NCBI GenBank assembly: GCA_948847595.1 | Contig: CAQOGY010000015.1 | Coordinates: forward strand, 8,397 to 72,396 | From: an uncultured Bacteroides sp. | Lineage (GTDB): Bacteria; Bacteroidota; Bacteroidia; Bacteroidales; Bacteroidaceae | Direction of reading: 5' to 3' | DNA: 64,000 nt | Part shown: positions 7,881 through 16,381 of the stretch, in pieces | Numbering within the stretch: the first letter of the stretch is position 1 | Layout: each line of letters starts with the position of its first letter | Made by a program: the position numbers and the translations under genes | Notes under the pieces: model-generated | Told to the model about the DNA's origin: nothing | Seen by the model: only the letters and a program-made list of their open reading frames with translations | Database searches by the model: none

Positions 7881-7897
7881 GCTTTTAAAAAGGGATT

Positions 7898-8983
7898 TTA
7901 TTTAGCCAGTAACCAGGCATTCTTGTAGTTTTCATTTTTTCTGAGCTCCAATAATTGTTTGGTAGCTTCTTCGCGATTGTCGAATGAACGGATGCTGACA
8001 CGTATTTTGCAATCAGTATTCAGGGCTTTCGCTTCTGCAAATCCTTTTGCATTCAATTGATTTGCCATGGCTTCCGCATCTTTAAAACTGATTCCGCCTG
8101 CTACTATAATATGGTAAGGATGATTATTCACGTTTGCTTGCGGTTTAACAGATGTACGGGTAGGAGTCGCTTCCTGTTTGGTAACTTTTACCTCTTTTAC
8201 AGCAATAGGTCTTGATGTTTGTACTTTATTAGCTGTTGGCTTTGGAGTAGACGAAGCCTTGCCTGAAGCAGAAGACTTTTTAGTTTTTTGTGCAATAGCA
8301 ATATCATTTTTTACAAGAACGGGAGTTACTGCAACCGATTGCTTCTCGATCTGCTCAAAAAGCTCACCAGGCAATAACTGTGCATAATTGTTCTTCTGAA
8401 CATCGGTATTCTCTACCGGAGTTGAAAAAGCAAAGAACAATACGATAGCGGCAATCATAGCGGCTGCATTACGAAGGAATGCACGATTGATGCTAATTTC
8501 ATAAGTTTTCTTCTCTTTTTCCAGATTGGCAGGCACTAATACCTTTTCTCTTTGTTGCAACGTGGATAGTTCGTGCATTTCAAAAGAGTCCAGTCCATAG
8601 AGTGAAGGAGTCGTTATCTTATAATCATAAGGGATAAATTCATAATTTCCATAAATGTTATAATGAATTTCACCTATATTCTCCAAATGCGCTTTACCTT
8701 CCTCATGAAGAAGCCCGATAAACTCGCTTACTTCCTTTTCTACGATGCGGTTGGCATCAGCAAAACTCGTGTCGTATGCTGACATATAAGATTGTACTAA
8801 TACTCCGTCGTTCAGCTTTAATTGAGGATTAAAGCCGATAGTGCGGGTAGGGGGCAAAAAAAGATTCTCTTCTTTTACATGAGTTGCAGGAGCGTAATGT
8901 GCTACGAATCCACCAAATCCCGGAACGATAACGCAGTCGTTTTCCAGTAGTAAAACCTCTATATGTTGTGCCAATTCAATCAT
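7898..8983 (-). CDS. HU-CCDC81-type DNA-binding membrane protein with SPOR domain
   Basis: A 361-residue protein. The N-terminus (ELAQHIEVLLLENDCVIVPG) and the next 120 residues match the tandem bacterial HU-CCDC81 domains related to HU/IHF. A single membrane helix follows (about 173-190, AAAMIAAIVLFFAFS), then a Lys/Thr/Pro-rich linker, then a C-terminal SPOR domain (about 282-361, starting YHIIVAGGI) that should bind peptidoglycan. The predicted topology puts the HU part in the cytoplasm and SPOR in the periplasm, a possible tether between nucleoid and cell wall. It heads a two-gene operon with the FHA protein. Confidence 0.88.
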   Translation of the reverse strand: MIELAQHIEVLLLENDCVIVPGFGGFVAHYAPATHVKEENLFLPPTRTIGFNPQLKLNDGVLVQSYMSAYDTSFADANRIVEKEVSEFIGLLHEEGKAHLENIGEIHYNIYGNYEFIPYDYKITTPSLYGLDSFEMHELSTLQQREKVLVPANLEKEKKTYEISINRAFLRNAAAMIAAIVLFFAFSTPVENTDVQKNNYAQLLPGELFEQIEKQSVAVTPVLVKNDIAIAQKTKKSSASGKASSTPKPTANKVQTSRPIAVKEVKVTKQEATPTRTSVKPQANVNNHPYHIIVAGGISFKDAEAMANQLNAKGFAEAKALNTDCKIRVSIRSFDNREEATKQLLELRKNENYKNAWLLAK

Positions 8984-9039
8984 GTCTGCAAAATTAAGAG
9001 ATAAATTGAATATATCCCAGAAAACTGCGAAAAATTCAC

Positions 9040-9047
9040 TACTTTTG
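9040..9047 (+). promoter_or_regulatory. Promoter -7 element for rfbC-ugd
   Basis: TACTTTTG matches TAnnTTTG and lies 26 bp before the rfbC start. No good -33 motif is obvious at the usual spacing. Confidence 0.65.
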
Positions 9048-9072
9048 CATCGTTTTATTTATTACTATAACG

Positions 9073-9621
9073 ATGAACTATATACAGACGGAAATAGACG
9101 GAGTGTGGCTGATAGAGCCGAAAGTGTTCTCCGACGAACGTGGCTATTTTATGGAAGCCTTTAAGCAAGAAGAGTTTGAAGCCAATATCGGGCCTGTAAA
9201 TTTTATACAGGATAATGAGTCGAAATCTTCTTTTGGCGTATTGCGCGGATTACATTATCAGAAAGGTGAATATAGTCAGGCTAAATTGGTTCGCGTCATT
9301 AAAGGAGAAGTGCTGGACGTTGCCGTTGATTTGCGTAAATCATCACCCACATTCGGAAAACATGTGTCCGTATTACTTAGTGAGGAGAATAAAAGACAGT
9401 TTTTTATTCCACGCGGTTTTGCGCATGGTTTTGCTGTATTAAGTGAAGAAGCCGTTTTTACGTATAAGGTAGACAACAAGTATACTCCACAGGCAGAAGC
9501 CTCTATTTTATATAATGATGAAACATTGGGAATAGATTGGCCGCTGACTGATTCGCAGATGTTATTGTCTTCCAAGGACAGAGAGGCCACGGCTTTCAAG
9601 AATGCTGCATATTTTGAATAA
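9073..9621 (+). CDS. rfbC: dTDP-4-dehydrorhamnose 3,5-epimerase
   Basis: A 182-residue cupin-fold epimerase that converts dTDP-4-keto-6-deoxyglucose to the dTDP-4-keto-rhamnose precursor in dTDP-L-rhamnose synthesis. Family features include VFSDERGYFMEAF, the catalytic His in RGLHYQ, FFIPRGFAHGF and the C-terminal GIDWP. The length is normal for the family. rfbA, rfbB and rfbD are not here; the next gene, 28 nt downstream, is ugd, so this pair supplies sugar nucleotides for surface polysaccharides. Confidence 0.95.
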   Translation: MNYIQTEIDGVWLIEPKVFSDERGYFMEAFKQEEFEANIGPVNFIQDNESKSSFGVLRGLHYQKGEYSQAKLVRVIKGEVLDVAVDLRKSSPTFGKHVSVLLSEENKRQFFIPRGFAHGFAVLSEEAVFTYKVDNKYTPQAEASILYNDETLGIDWPLTDSQMLLSSKDREATAFKNAAYFE

Positions 9622-9649
9622 CTTCTAAACAAACAATAAAATATAAAGT

Positions 9650-10963
9650 ATGAAAATTGCGATTGTAGGAACCGGATATGTAGGTCTGGTGTCAGGTACA
9701 TGTTTCGCTGAAATCGGCGTGAATGTAACTTGTGTGGATACTAACAGTGAGAAAATAGAATCTTTGCAGAAGGGAATCATTCCGATTTATGAGAATGGAT
9801 TGGAAGAGATGGTGCTCCGTAATATGAAAGCAAAGAGATTGAAGTTTACCACGTCATTAGAGAGTTGTCTGGATGATGTGGAAGTGATATTTAGTGCTGT
9901 GGGTACACCGCCGGACGAAGATGGCAGTGCTGACTTGAAATATGTGTTGGAGGTAGCCCGTACTATCGGTCGCAATATGAAGCAGTATAAACTGGTGGTT
10001 ACCAAGAGTACGGTTCCCGTAGGTACTGCCGGCAAAGTTCGTGCAGCCATTCAGGAAGAATTGGATAAAAGAGGAGTGAAGGTAGACTTCGATGTTGCTT
10101 CTAACCCGGAATTTCTGAAAGAAGGAAATGCAATCAGTGACTTTATGAGTCCGGATCGCGTGGTAGTAGGAGTAGAGTCGGCACGTGCAGAGAAACTGAT
10201 GTCCAAGTTGTATAAGCCATTCTTATTAAATAACTTCCGTGTGATTTTCATGGATATTCCGTCTGCTGAAATGACCAAATATGCGGCAAATTCAATGTTG
10301 GCAACCCGTATCAGCTTTATGAATGACATTGCAAACCTTTGCGAGATAGTCGGCGCGGATGTAAATATGGTACGTAGCGGAATTGGTTCGGATACGCGTA
10401 TCGGACGTAAATTCTTATATCCGGGCATTGGATATGGCGGTTCATGTTTTCCTAAAGATGTGAAAGCCCTTATTAAAACCGCAGAGCAGAATGGGTATAC
10501 AATGCGGGTACTTAGCGCTGTGGAAGAGGTGAACGAACAGCAGAAAAGTGTTTTGTTCGAAAAGCTAGTGAAGCATTTTAATGGTGATTTGAAAGGTAAG
10601 ACCATCGCTCTTTGGGGCTTGGCATTCAAACCGGAAACAGATGATATGCGCGAAGCTCCGGCACTGGTCCTGATTGATAAGCTGCTGAAAGCCGGCTGTC
10701 AGGTACGTGCGTATGATCCGGCTGCTGTACAAGAATGCAGACGTCGTATTGGAGATACAATCTATTATGCTTGCGATATGTATGATGCGGTACTTGATGC
10801 TGATGCATTGATGTTGGTTACCGAATGGAAGGAATTCCGTTTGCCTTCATGGGCTGTCATCAAAAAAACAATGGCACGGCAGATTGTGTTGGACGGACGT
10901 AATATATACGACAAAAAAGAGATGGAAGAACTCGGATTCGTTTATCATTGTATTGGTAAATGA
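9650..10963 (+). CDS. ugd: UDP-glucose 6-dehydrogenase
   Basis: A 437-residue cytoplasmic enzyme that oxidises UDP-glucose to UDP-glucuronate with two NAD+. It shows the N-terminal Rossmann motif VGTGYVGLVSG, the linking SNPEFLKEG, the catalytic Cys in GYGGSCFPKD, and C-terminal LWGLAFKPETDDMREAP. The length is normal. It probably shares the rfbC transcript and supplies uronic acid for capsule or O-antigen synthesis. Confidence 0.96.
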   Translation: MKIAIVGTGYVGLVSGTCFAEIGVNVTCVDTNSEKIESLQKGIIPIYENGLEEMVLRNMKAKRLKFTTSLESCLDDVEVIFSAVGTPPDEDGSADLKYVLEVARTIGRNMKQYKLVVTKSTVPVGTAGKVRAAIQEELDKRGVKVDFDVASNPEFLKEGNAISDFMSPDRVVVGVESARAEKLMSKLYKPFLLNNFRVIFMDIPSAEMTKYAANSMLATRISFMNDIANLCEIVGADVNMVRSGIGSDTRIGRKFLYPGIGYGGSCFPKDVKALIKTAEQNGYTMRVLSAVEEVNEQQKSVLFEKLVKHFNGDLKGKTIALWGLAFKPETDDMREAPALVLIDKLLKAGCQVRAYDPAAVQECRRRIGDTIYYACDMYDAVLDADALMLVTEWKEFRLPSWAVIKKTMARQIVLDGRNIYDKKEMEELGFVYHCIGK

Positions 10964-10998
10964 AAAAATAAGAGTATCTTTAGGCAAAACTAAGACAG

Positions 10999-11796
10999 AT
11001 GATGAAATATGTGGCTATATCGTTAATGGTGTTTTTTTCTGCGGCATGTAGCGGCAATAAGAATCCGGATTCTCCCGAACAGAGGAAAGAGGATACGAAT
11101 GCCAAGGAGCTGTTGCAGGGAATTTGGCTGGACGATGAGACTGAAAGCCCGTTGATGCGCGTGGAAGGGGATACCATCTACTATGCCGATGCGCAAAGTG
11201 CTCCGATTGCATTTAAAATCATGCGGGATACTCTTTATACTTATGGCAATGACACGACTTATTACAAGATTGACAAGCAGGCGGAACATATATTCTGGTT
11301 TCATGCCATAACAGACAACATCATCAAGCTGCATAAATCAGAGGATCCTAATGATTCATTGTCATTTGCCCGTCAGGAATTGGTGATTCCGACTTATAAT
11401 GAAGTAACTCAACGCGATAGCGTGGTGACCTATAATGGCACCCGCTATCGTGCTTATGTCTATATCAACCCTTCTAAAATGAGGGTTATAAAAACTACCT
11501 ATTCCGAAGACGGGATTAGTATGGATAATGTATATTACGATAATGTGATGCACATCTGCGTTTATGAGGGCAAAAAGAGTCTGTTTGCCAGTGATATTAC
11601 TAAACAGATGTTTGACCAGGTGGTTCCCGGAGATTTTTTGATGCAAGCTATTTTATCTGATACGAAGTTTGTAAAAGTAGACCGGAATGGTTTTCATTAT
11701 CAAGCTGTTTTAGCCATTCCGGAAAGTTCTATATATAGCATTGCAGATATGGAAGTAAGTTTTGAAGGAAACTTGACCATTACTTCAACGAAATAA
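10999..11796 (+). CDS. Lipoprotein of unknown function (possibly DUF4738)
   Basis: A 265-residue protein with a lipoprotein signal (MVFFSAAC, lipid Cys near residue 18). The mature part alternates short beta strands with conserved-looking motifs such as LQGIWLDDETESPLMRVEGD and DTTYYKID, resembling small beta-rich Bacteroides lipoproteins (DUF4738-like, not certain). Two adjacent ATG codons (10999 and 11002) could start it. It follows ugd by 35 nt and may be on the same transcript. It converges on the helicase gene with an 11-nt gap. Confidence 0.75.
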   Translation: MMKYVAISLMVFFSAACSGNKNPDSPEQRKEDTNAKELLQGIWLDDETESPLMRVEGDTIYYADAQSAPIAFKIMRDTLYTYGNDTTYYKIDKQAEHIFWFHAITDNIIKLHKSEDPNDSLSFARQELVIPTYNEVTQRDSVVTYNGTRYRAYVYINPSKMRVIKTTYSEDGISMDNVYYDNVMHICVYEGKKSLFASDITKQMFDQVVPGDFLMQAILSDTKFVKVDRNGFHYQAVLAIPESSIYSIADMEVSFEGNLTITSTK

Positions 11797-11807
11797 CGGA
11801 TTTCGTA

Positions 11808-13067
11808 TTAATTCTGTCTGGGAGAGGGGCGGTTGTTGCCTTTTCCACCATTGTTTTTTCCACGGAAGTTCCTTCTTTTAGGGTTGTTGCCATACTTGCC
11901 TTTATTGAAAGAACGCGGCTTGTATTCCGGTGCTTCCCCCAACTCTGCGGGAATAGGTATCTTATAGATTTCTTTTTCCAGAAAATTCTCAATACTTTTA
12001 AAGTTGCTCTGTTCCTTTTCGTTGACAAACGTAAGCGCTACTCCGTCATTATTGGCACGTGCCGTACGTCCGATACGATGTACATAGTCTTCGCTGTCAT
12101 GGGGAACATCAAAGTTGATTACCAAACGGATATCATCAATGTCAATACCACGGGCAACGATATCTGTGGCTACTAATATATTGATCCGGCCGGCTTTGAA
12201 TTCGTGCATCACTGCTTCCCGTTGAGCTTGTTCGAGATCCGAATGCATTTCTCCTACATTCAATTTCATTGATTTCAAAGCTTTAGCCACCTCTTTTACT
12301 TTGATCTTGGAAGATGCAAAGACGATGACACGTTCGGGAACTTCGTCCACAAAGAGGCTGCGAATAATTCCCAACTTTTGATTTTCATAACAAACGTATG
12401 CAGCCTGTATAATCTTATCAGCAGGTTTTGAAACGGCCAGTTTTATTTCTGCCGGATTATTCAGGATCGTATTTGCCAGTTGTTGTATTTTGGCAGGCAT
12501 GGTTGCAGAGAACATGATAGTCTGCCGTTCTTTCGGCAAATACTTCACGATCTGCATGATATCCTCGTAGAATCCCATGTCCAACATCCGGTCTGCTTCG
12601 TCCAGAATAAAATAAGAAACCTTGGAAAGGTCTACATATCCAAGGCTTAGATGGGCGAGCAGACGTCCGGGAGTGGCAATAACAACATCTGCTCCTAATG
12701 TGAGCCCTTTTTTCTGTTGCTCAAACAAGATGCCATCATTTCCGCCATATACGGCAACACTCGATGCCGGCATAAAATAGGAAAATCCTTCCATTTGCTG
12801 GTCTATCTGTTGGGCCAATTCCCGGGTAGGAGACATAATGACACAATTGATTGCATCTTCAGGATGTTTTCCTTCAGATAATTTATTCAATACAGGAAGC
12901 AGGAATGCTGCTGTTTTGCCTGTACCGGTCTGTGCTACGGCTATCAAATCTTTCCCTTCAAGTATGAGCGGGATTGCCTGCTCCTGAATAGGCGTGCATT
13001 CGTCAAATCGCATGGCATCGAGCGCCTCAAGCACATTTTCGTTTAATTGTAGTTCGGAAAACTTCAT
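11808..13067 (-). CDS. DEAD-box ATP-dependent RNA helicase (RhlE-like)
   Basis: A 419-residue helicase with the full motif set: Q motif (ECTPIQEQAIP), AQTGTGKTAAF, PTRELAQQ, LDEADRML, SATMP, and HRIGRTAR in the second RecA-like domain. The C-terminal tail from about 375 is basic and rich in Arg, Gly and Asn (KYGNNPKRRNFRGKNN), as in RNA-binding tails of RhlE/CsdA-like proteins. The likely role is RNA remodelling in ribosome assembly or mRNA decay. It is monocistronic with its own promoter. Confidence 0.93.
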   Translation of the reverse strand: MKFSELQLNENVLEALDAMRFDECTPIQEQAIPLILEGKDLIAVAQTGTGKTAAFLLPVLNKLSEGKHPEDAINCVIMSPTRELAQQIDQQMEGFSYFMPASSVAVYGGNDGILFEQQKKGLTLGADVVIATPGRLLAHLSLGYVDLSKVSYFILDEADRMLDMGFYEDIMQIVKYLPKERQTIMFSATMPAKIQQLANTILNNPAEIKLAVSKPADKIIQAAYVCYENQKLGIIRSLFVDEVPERVIVFASSKIKVKEVAKALKSMKLNVGEMHSDLEQAQREAVMHEFKAGRINILVATDIVARGIDIDDIRLVINFDVPHDSEDYVHRIGRTARANNDGVALTFVNEKEQSNFKSIENFLEKEIYKIPIPAELGEAPEYKPRSFNKGKYGNNPKRRNFRGKNNGGKGNNRPSPRQN

Positions 13068-13086
13068 TCTTTTATTAATTTGTCAG

Positions 13087-13094
13087 CAAAGATA
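13087..13094 (-). promoter_or_regulatory. Promoter -7 element for the DEAD-box helicase
   Basis: On the minus strand this reads TATCTTTG, an exact -7 match, 20 bp upstream of the start codon. Confidence 0.65.
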
Positions 13095-13112
13095 ATTTAT
13101 TTTTCGGTCTAA

Positions 13113-14342
13113 TTACATATTCAAATAAGAATCTTTGAATCCGAGGAAATAGAGCACTCCGTCAAGCCCGATGGTATTGATGGATTGTTTGGCATTTGCC
13201 ACTACTTTAGGCTTGGCATGAAATGCGATTCCCAATCCGGCAACTCCCAGCATGGGGAGGTCATTAGCGCCATCTCCTACGGCAATGGTCTGTGCGATAT
13301 CGACTTTTTCCACTTGGGCGATCAGGCGTAGTAGTTCAGCCTTTCGTTTGCCGTCTACGACATCTCCCAGGTAGCGTCCGGTCAGCTTTCCATCTATAAT
13401 TTCCAGTTCGTTCGCATATACGTAGTCTATGCCATATTTCTTTTGCAGATACTGGCCGAAGTAAGTAAATCCGCCGGAAAGGATCGCTATCTTATAACCA
13501 TACTTTTTCAATACATACATCAATCTGTCAACTCCTTCTGTGATAGGCAGGCTTTCAGCGATTTCCTGCATGACAGATTCGTCCAGACCTTTCAGTAAGG
13601 CTACGCGGCGGGTAAAACTTTCTGTGAAGTCTATTTCACCGCGCATGGCACTTTCCGTGATCGCTTTCACTTCATCACCCACACCGGCACGGATGGCCAG
13701 TTCGTCAATAACCTCAGTCTCGATCAATGTAGAGTCCATATCGAAACAGATCAGACGGCGCATGCGACGGTACATATTATCCAGTTGGAAAGAGAAATCC
13801 ATATCCAGTTCGCTGGCCAGCTTCATCAGGCTTTCCTGCATGGCAATGCGGTCTTTGGGAGTACCTCTCACTGAAAATTCGATGCAGGCACGTGTACGTG
13901 CGTCTGTATTGCATTCATCCAATGGAATACGGCCTGTCAGACGTTTGATTGCGTCGATATTCATGCCTTGTTCTGCCAATACCCTTGTTGCTGCTGATAT
14001 CTGGCGTGCGGAAAGTTTACGGCCAAGTACCGTCAGGATATAGCGGTTTTTTCCTTGCATACCCACCCAATTCTCGTATTGTTCTGTTGTAATCGGCTCA
14101 AAGCGGATGGTAACTCCCAACGAAGATGCTTTGAACAACAACTCCTTCATTATAAAACCGGAATGTCTTTCTTCACTCTTGAATAGGATACCTAATGACA
14201 ATGTATTATGAATATCCGCCTGACCGATATCAAGGATGGTAGCATCGTATTTGGCGAGTATTTCAGTCACGGATGAGGTAAGTCCCGGACGATCTTCGCC
14301 GGTAACTCGAATCAGAATCAATTCAGTATTTGATGGTTGCAT
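13113..14342 (-). CDS. serB: Phosphoserine phosphatase with N-terminal ACT domains
   Basis: The last step of serine synthesis: phosphoserine to serine. I start at ATG 14342 (MQPSNTELILIRVTGEDRPG); the longer frame adds 21 residues that overlap the promoter. The 409-residue product has two ACT-like regions (about 1-90 and 95-180), then a HAD phosphatase with the nucleophile motif CFDMDSTLIE, SGGFTYFG, and GDGANDLPML near the end. The tandem ACT form is longer than enterobacterial SerB and suggests allosteric control by an amino acid. Confidence 0.94.
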   Translation of the reverse strand: MQPSNTELILIRVTGEDRPGLTSSVTEILAKYDATILDIGQADIHNTLSLGILFKSEERHSGFIMKELLFKASSLGVTIRFEPITTEQYENWVGMQGKNRYILTVLGRKLSARQISAATRVLAEQGMNIDAIKRLTGRIPLDECNTDARTRACIEFSVRGTPKDRIAMQESLMKLASELDMDFSFQLDNMYRRMRRLICFDMDSTLIETEVIDELAIRAGVGDEVKAITESAMRGEIDFTESFTRRVALLKGLDESVMQEIAESLPITEGVDRLMYVLKKYGYKIAILSGGFTYFGQYLQKKYGIDYVYANELEIIDGKLTGRYLGDVVDGKRKAELLRLIAQVEKVDIAQTIAVGDGANDLPMLGVAGLGIAFHAKPKVVANAKQSINTIGLDGVLYFLGFKDSYLNM

Positions 14343-14364
14343 AAAAAAATAGACTTTAACGCTG

Positions 14365-14372
14365 CAAAAGTA
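14365..14372 (-). promoter_or_regulatory. Promoter -7 element for serB
   Basis: On the minus strand this reads TACTTTTG, 23 bp upstream of the chosen serB start. Its position inside the longer frame supports the shorter start. Confidence 0.65.
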
Positions 14373-14444
14373 GGGAAAAAAGTTCGTTTTTATGCTAAAT
14401 AACATAAAAAGTTATACCCCAAAAGTAAGAAAATGGCTTGTTTT

Positions 14445-14477
14445 TTTGGAAGTTAATTTAATAATTACTTACCTTTG
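14445..14477 (+). promoter_or_regulatory. Promoter of the thioredoxin-fold protein gene
   Basis: TTTG (14445-14448) and TACCTTTG (14470-14477) are separated by 21 nt, a good match to both parts of the Bacteroides housekeeping promoter. It implies a leader of about 125 nt. Confidence 0.75.
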
Positions 14478-14484
14478 CACCCGG

Positions 14485-14609
14485 TTTCAAAATTAAAGGC
14501 ACTGATAATCAGCGGATTCCTCTTCGCCTGATGCCTGAAAAGACAACGTTTCGGGAAGAAACCACTGTTTAAGGACAGTCCCGGATAGTATTAACTAAAA
14601 CCGCATTAC
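14485..14609 (+). promoter_or_regulatory. Structured 5' leader
   Basis: The leader can form at least two local hairpins: CCTGAAA with TTTCGGG around an 8-nt loop (about 14535-14556), and ACTGT with ACAGT (about 14563-14578). I do not match it to a known riboswitch class. Confidence 0.4.
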
Positions 14610-15116
14610 ATGAATTCTTATGTAAAATGGATTTTTGTTGTATTACTGATTTGTTCCTTGACCGCTTTCGTTGAGAAAGACAAACCTACCGGAGGTTTGA
14701 GTGAGGGTGACGTAGCCCCTGATTTTAAAATCGAATCTGCGTCGAATGGGCAACCGGCTTTTAAGTTGGGTAATTTGAAAGGTAAATATGTGTTGCTTAG
14801 TTTTTGGGCAAGTTATGACGCGCAATCCCGGATGCAAAACGTAAGTTTGAGCAATGTGCTTCGTTCTTCCCGTAATGTGGAAATGGTTTCTGTTTCGTTT
14901 GACGAATACCAGTCAATCTTTAAGGAAACCGTTCGTAAGGACCAAATAGTTACGCCCACTTGTTTCGTGGAAACAGAAGGCGAGGGCTCCGGATTATTTA
15001 AGAAATACCGTTTGAACCGGGGATTCACTAACTATTTATTGGATGGAAATGGTGTAATTATAGCCAAAAACATCTCTGCTGCAGATCTTTCTGCTTATAT
15101 GGAAAAGATTGGTTGA
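14610..15116 (+). CDS. Thioredoxin-fold (TlpA/AhpC-TSA-like) exported protein lacking CxxC
   Basis: A 168-residue protein with a short hydrophobic N-terminus (VKWIFVVLLICSLTAF). The fold signature is clear: LSEGDVAPDFKIES, LKGKYVLLSFWASYDAQSR, TPTCFVETEG, and a final strand before GVIIAKN. The position that normally carries WCxxC reads WASYDAQS, so both redox cysteines are missing. It is unlikely to be a disulfide reductase; a structural or binding role is more likely. It has its own promoter and a long leader. Confidence 0.85.
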   Translation: MNSYVKWIFVVLLICSLTAFVEKDKPTGGLSEGDVAPDFKIESASNGQPAFKLGNLKGKYVLLSFWASYDAQSRMQNVSLSNVLRSSRNVEMVSVSFDEYQSIFKETVRKDQIVTPTCFVETEGEGSGLFKKYRLNRGFTNYLLDGNGVIIAKNISAADLSAYMEKIG

Positions 15117-15210
15117 CAATCTTGAGAATGTAAGGAGAAAGAGGTATTTTCCGAATAAAGTACCATTTGGTGAATGACGGAGAATAGACAAAAGAGGAAA
15201 TGGATACAAC

Positions 15211-15257
15211 AAAAAAGTTCCGCCTATACTTGCTTTGGGCAAGAATAGACGGAATTT
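15211..15257 (-). terminator. Terminator of the lon-tgt-lptF/G operon
   Basis: On the minus strand a stem of about 18 bp with two G-U or mismatched positions (AATTCCGTCTATTCTTGC with its partner ending GGCGGAACTT) runs into TTTTTT. It lies 24-70 nt after the permease stop. Confidence 0.85.
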
Positions 15258-15280
15258 CTATTTTATCTATATCCTTATTT

Positions 15281-16378
15281 TTATTTAGGCGCTTTTTGAT
15301 ATAAGAAGAAAGCAATGCCTGCATAGAGGATATTCGGAATCCAGACCGCGATGGCGGGTGGCACGTTTCCGTTGACGGCAAAGGTTGAAGTAATCGTTTG
15401 GAACAGGATATACGAGAAACTTAATCCAAGGCCTATACCCAGATGAAGTCCCATGCCACCTTTTGTTTTTCGTGATGAAAGAGATACGCCGATAATTGTC
15501 AGGATGAAAGAGGCGAATGACATGGCGATCCGCTTGTGATATTCAATTTCAAACTCTTTGATGTTAGCGAATCCTCTTCGTTTCTGTTTTGCAATATAAT
15601 CACTTAATTCGGGGCTGGTCAACATTTCCTGCTGGTTCTTCATAATAAGGAAGTCGGAAGGTTCCATATTGATGATAGAGTCAATCCGGTCACCTTTGGT
15701 GATCTTTTCTTTCAGTCCATCCAGTTCACGCACCATATAGTCGTGGATAGTCCATTTATGAACGGTAGTCGTATCGTAAGTAATACGGCGTGCGGTTAGA
15801 TGCGAAACCAGTTTCTTATCGACAAATTTATCCAGTGAAAAGCGGTTTCCGGTTTTCATGGCATTATTATAATTGTCAATGTACGCAATGACACCGCTAT
15901 CAACCTCTAACTGGACATTGCGTGCAGTATTCTGCTTTTTGGGCTTGATATACCGGTCTTCAAAGTTCAAACGTGTCACACTTCCTTTCGGGATTACGTA
16001 TGAGCTAAGCATAAAGGTAGTCAATGCAATGATGGCGGCAGAAATCATATAAGGGCGCATCATTCTCTTGAAGCTCATACCGGTAGAGAACATGGCAATG
16101 ATTTCAGAGTTCTCTGCAAGTTTGGAAGTGAAGAAAATAACAGCAATGAATACAAACAACGGACTGAACAGGTTGGAGAAATAGGGAATAAAGTTCATGT
16201 AGTATTCAAGAATGATTTTACTCCATGGGGCTTCATGCTCCATCAGCTTGTCCATCTTCTCATTGAAGTCGAATACCACTGCGATAGAAATGATTAGTGC
16301 AATAGCAAATACGTATGTCCCCAAGAATTTCTTGATGATATACCAATCCAGGCGTTTTATAAATCGATTGCTTTTCAT
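15281..16378 (-). CDS. LptF/LptG-family lipopolysaccharide export permease
   Basis: A 365-residue inner-membrane protein of the YjgP/YjgQ family, the transmembrane partner of LptB in moving LPS from the inner membrane to the outer membrane. It has one or two N-terminal helices (FLGTYVFAIALIISIAVVF and YFSNLFSPLFVFIAVIFF), a large periplasmic beta-jellyroll region (about 130-265) and C-terminal helices (about 280-360). It starts 3 nt after tgt, in the operon lon-tgt-permease. Which of LptF or LptG it is cannot be told from sequence alone. Confidence 0.9.
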   Translation of the reverse strand: MKSNRFIKRLDWYIIKKFLGTYVFAIALIISIAVVFDFNEKMDKLMEHEAPWSKIILEYYMNFIPYFSNLFSPLFVFIAVIFFTSKLAENSEIIAMFSTGMSFKRMMRPYMISAAIIALTTFMLSSYVIPKGSVTRLNFEDRYIKPKKQNTARNVQLEVDSGVIAYIDNYNNAMKTGNRFSLDKFVDKKLVSHLTARRITYDTTTVHKWTIHDYMVRELDGLKEKITKGDRIDSIINMEPSDFLIMKNQQEMLTSPELSDYIAKQKRRGFANIKEFEIEYHKRIAMSFASFILTIIGVSLSSRKTKGGMGLHLGIGLGLSFSYILFQTITSTFAVNGNVPPAIAVWIPNILYAGIAFFLYQKAPK

Positions 16379-16381
16379 TCT

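Noticed and set aside
14485..14609. Known riboswitch in the leader of the thioredoxin-fold gene
   Set aside because: I could not match the conserved cores of the classes I know; reported only as a structured leader.
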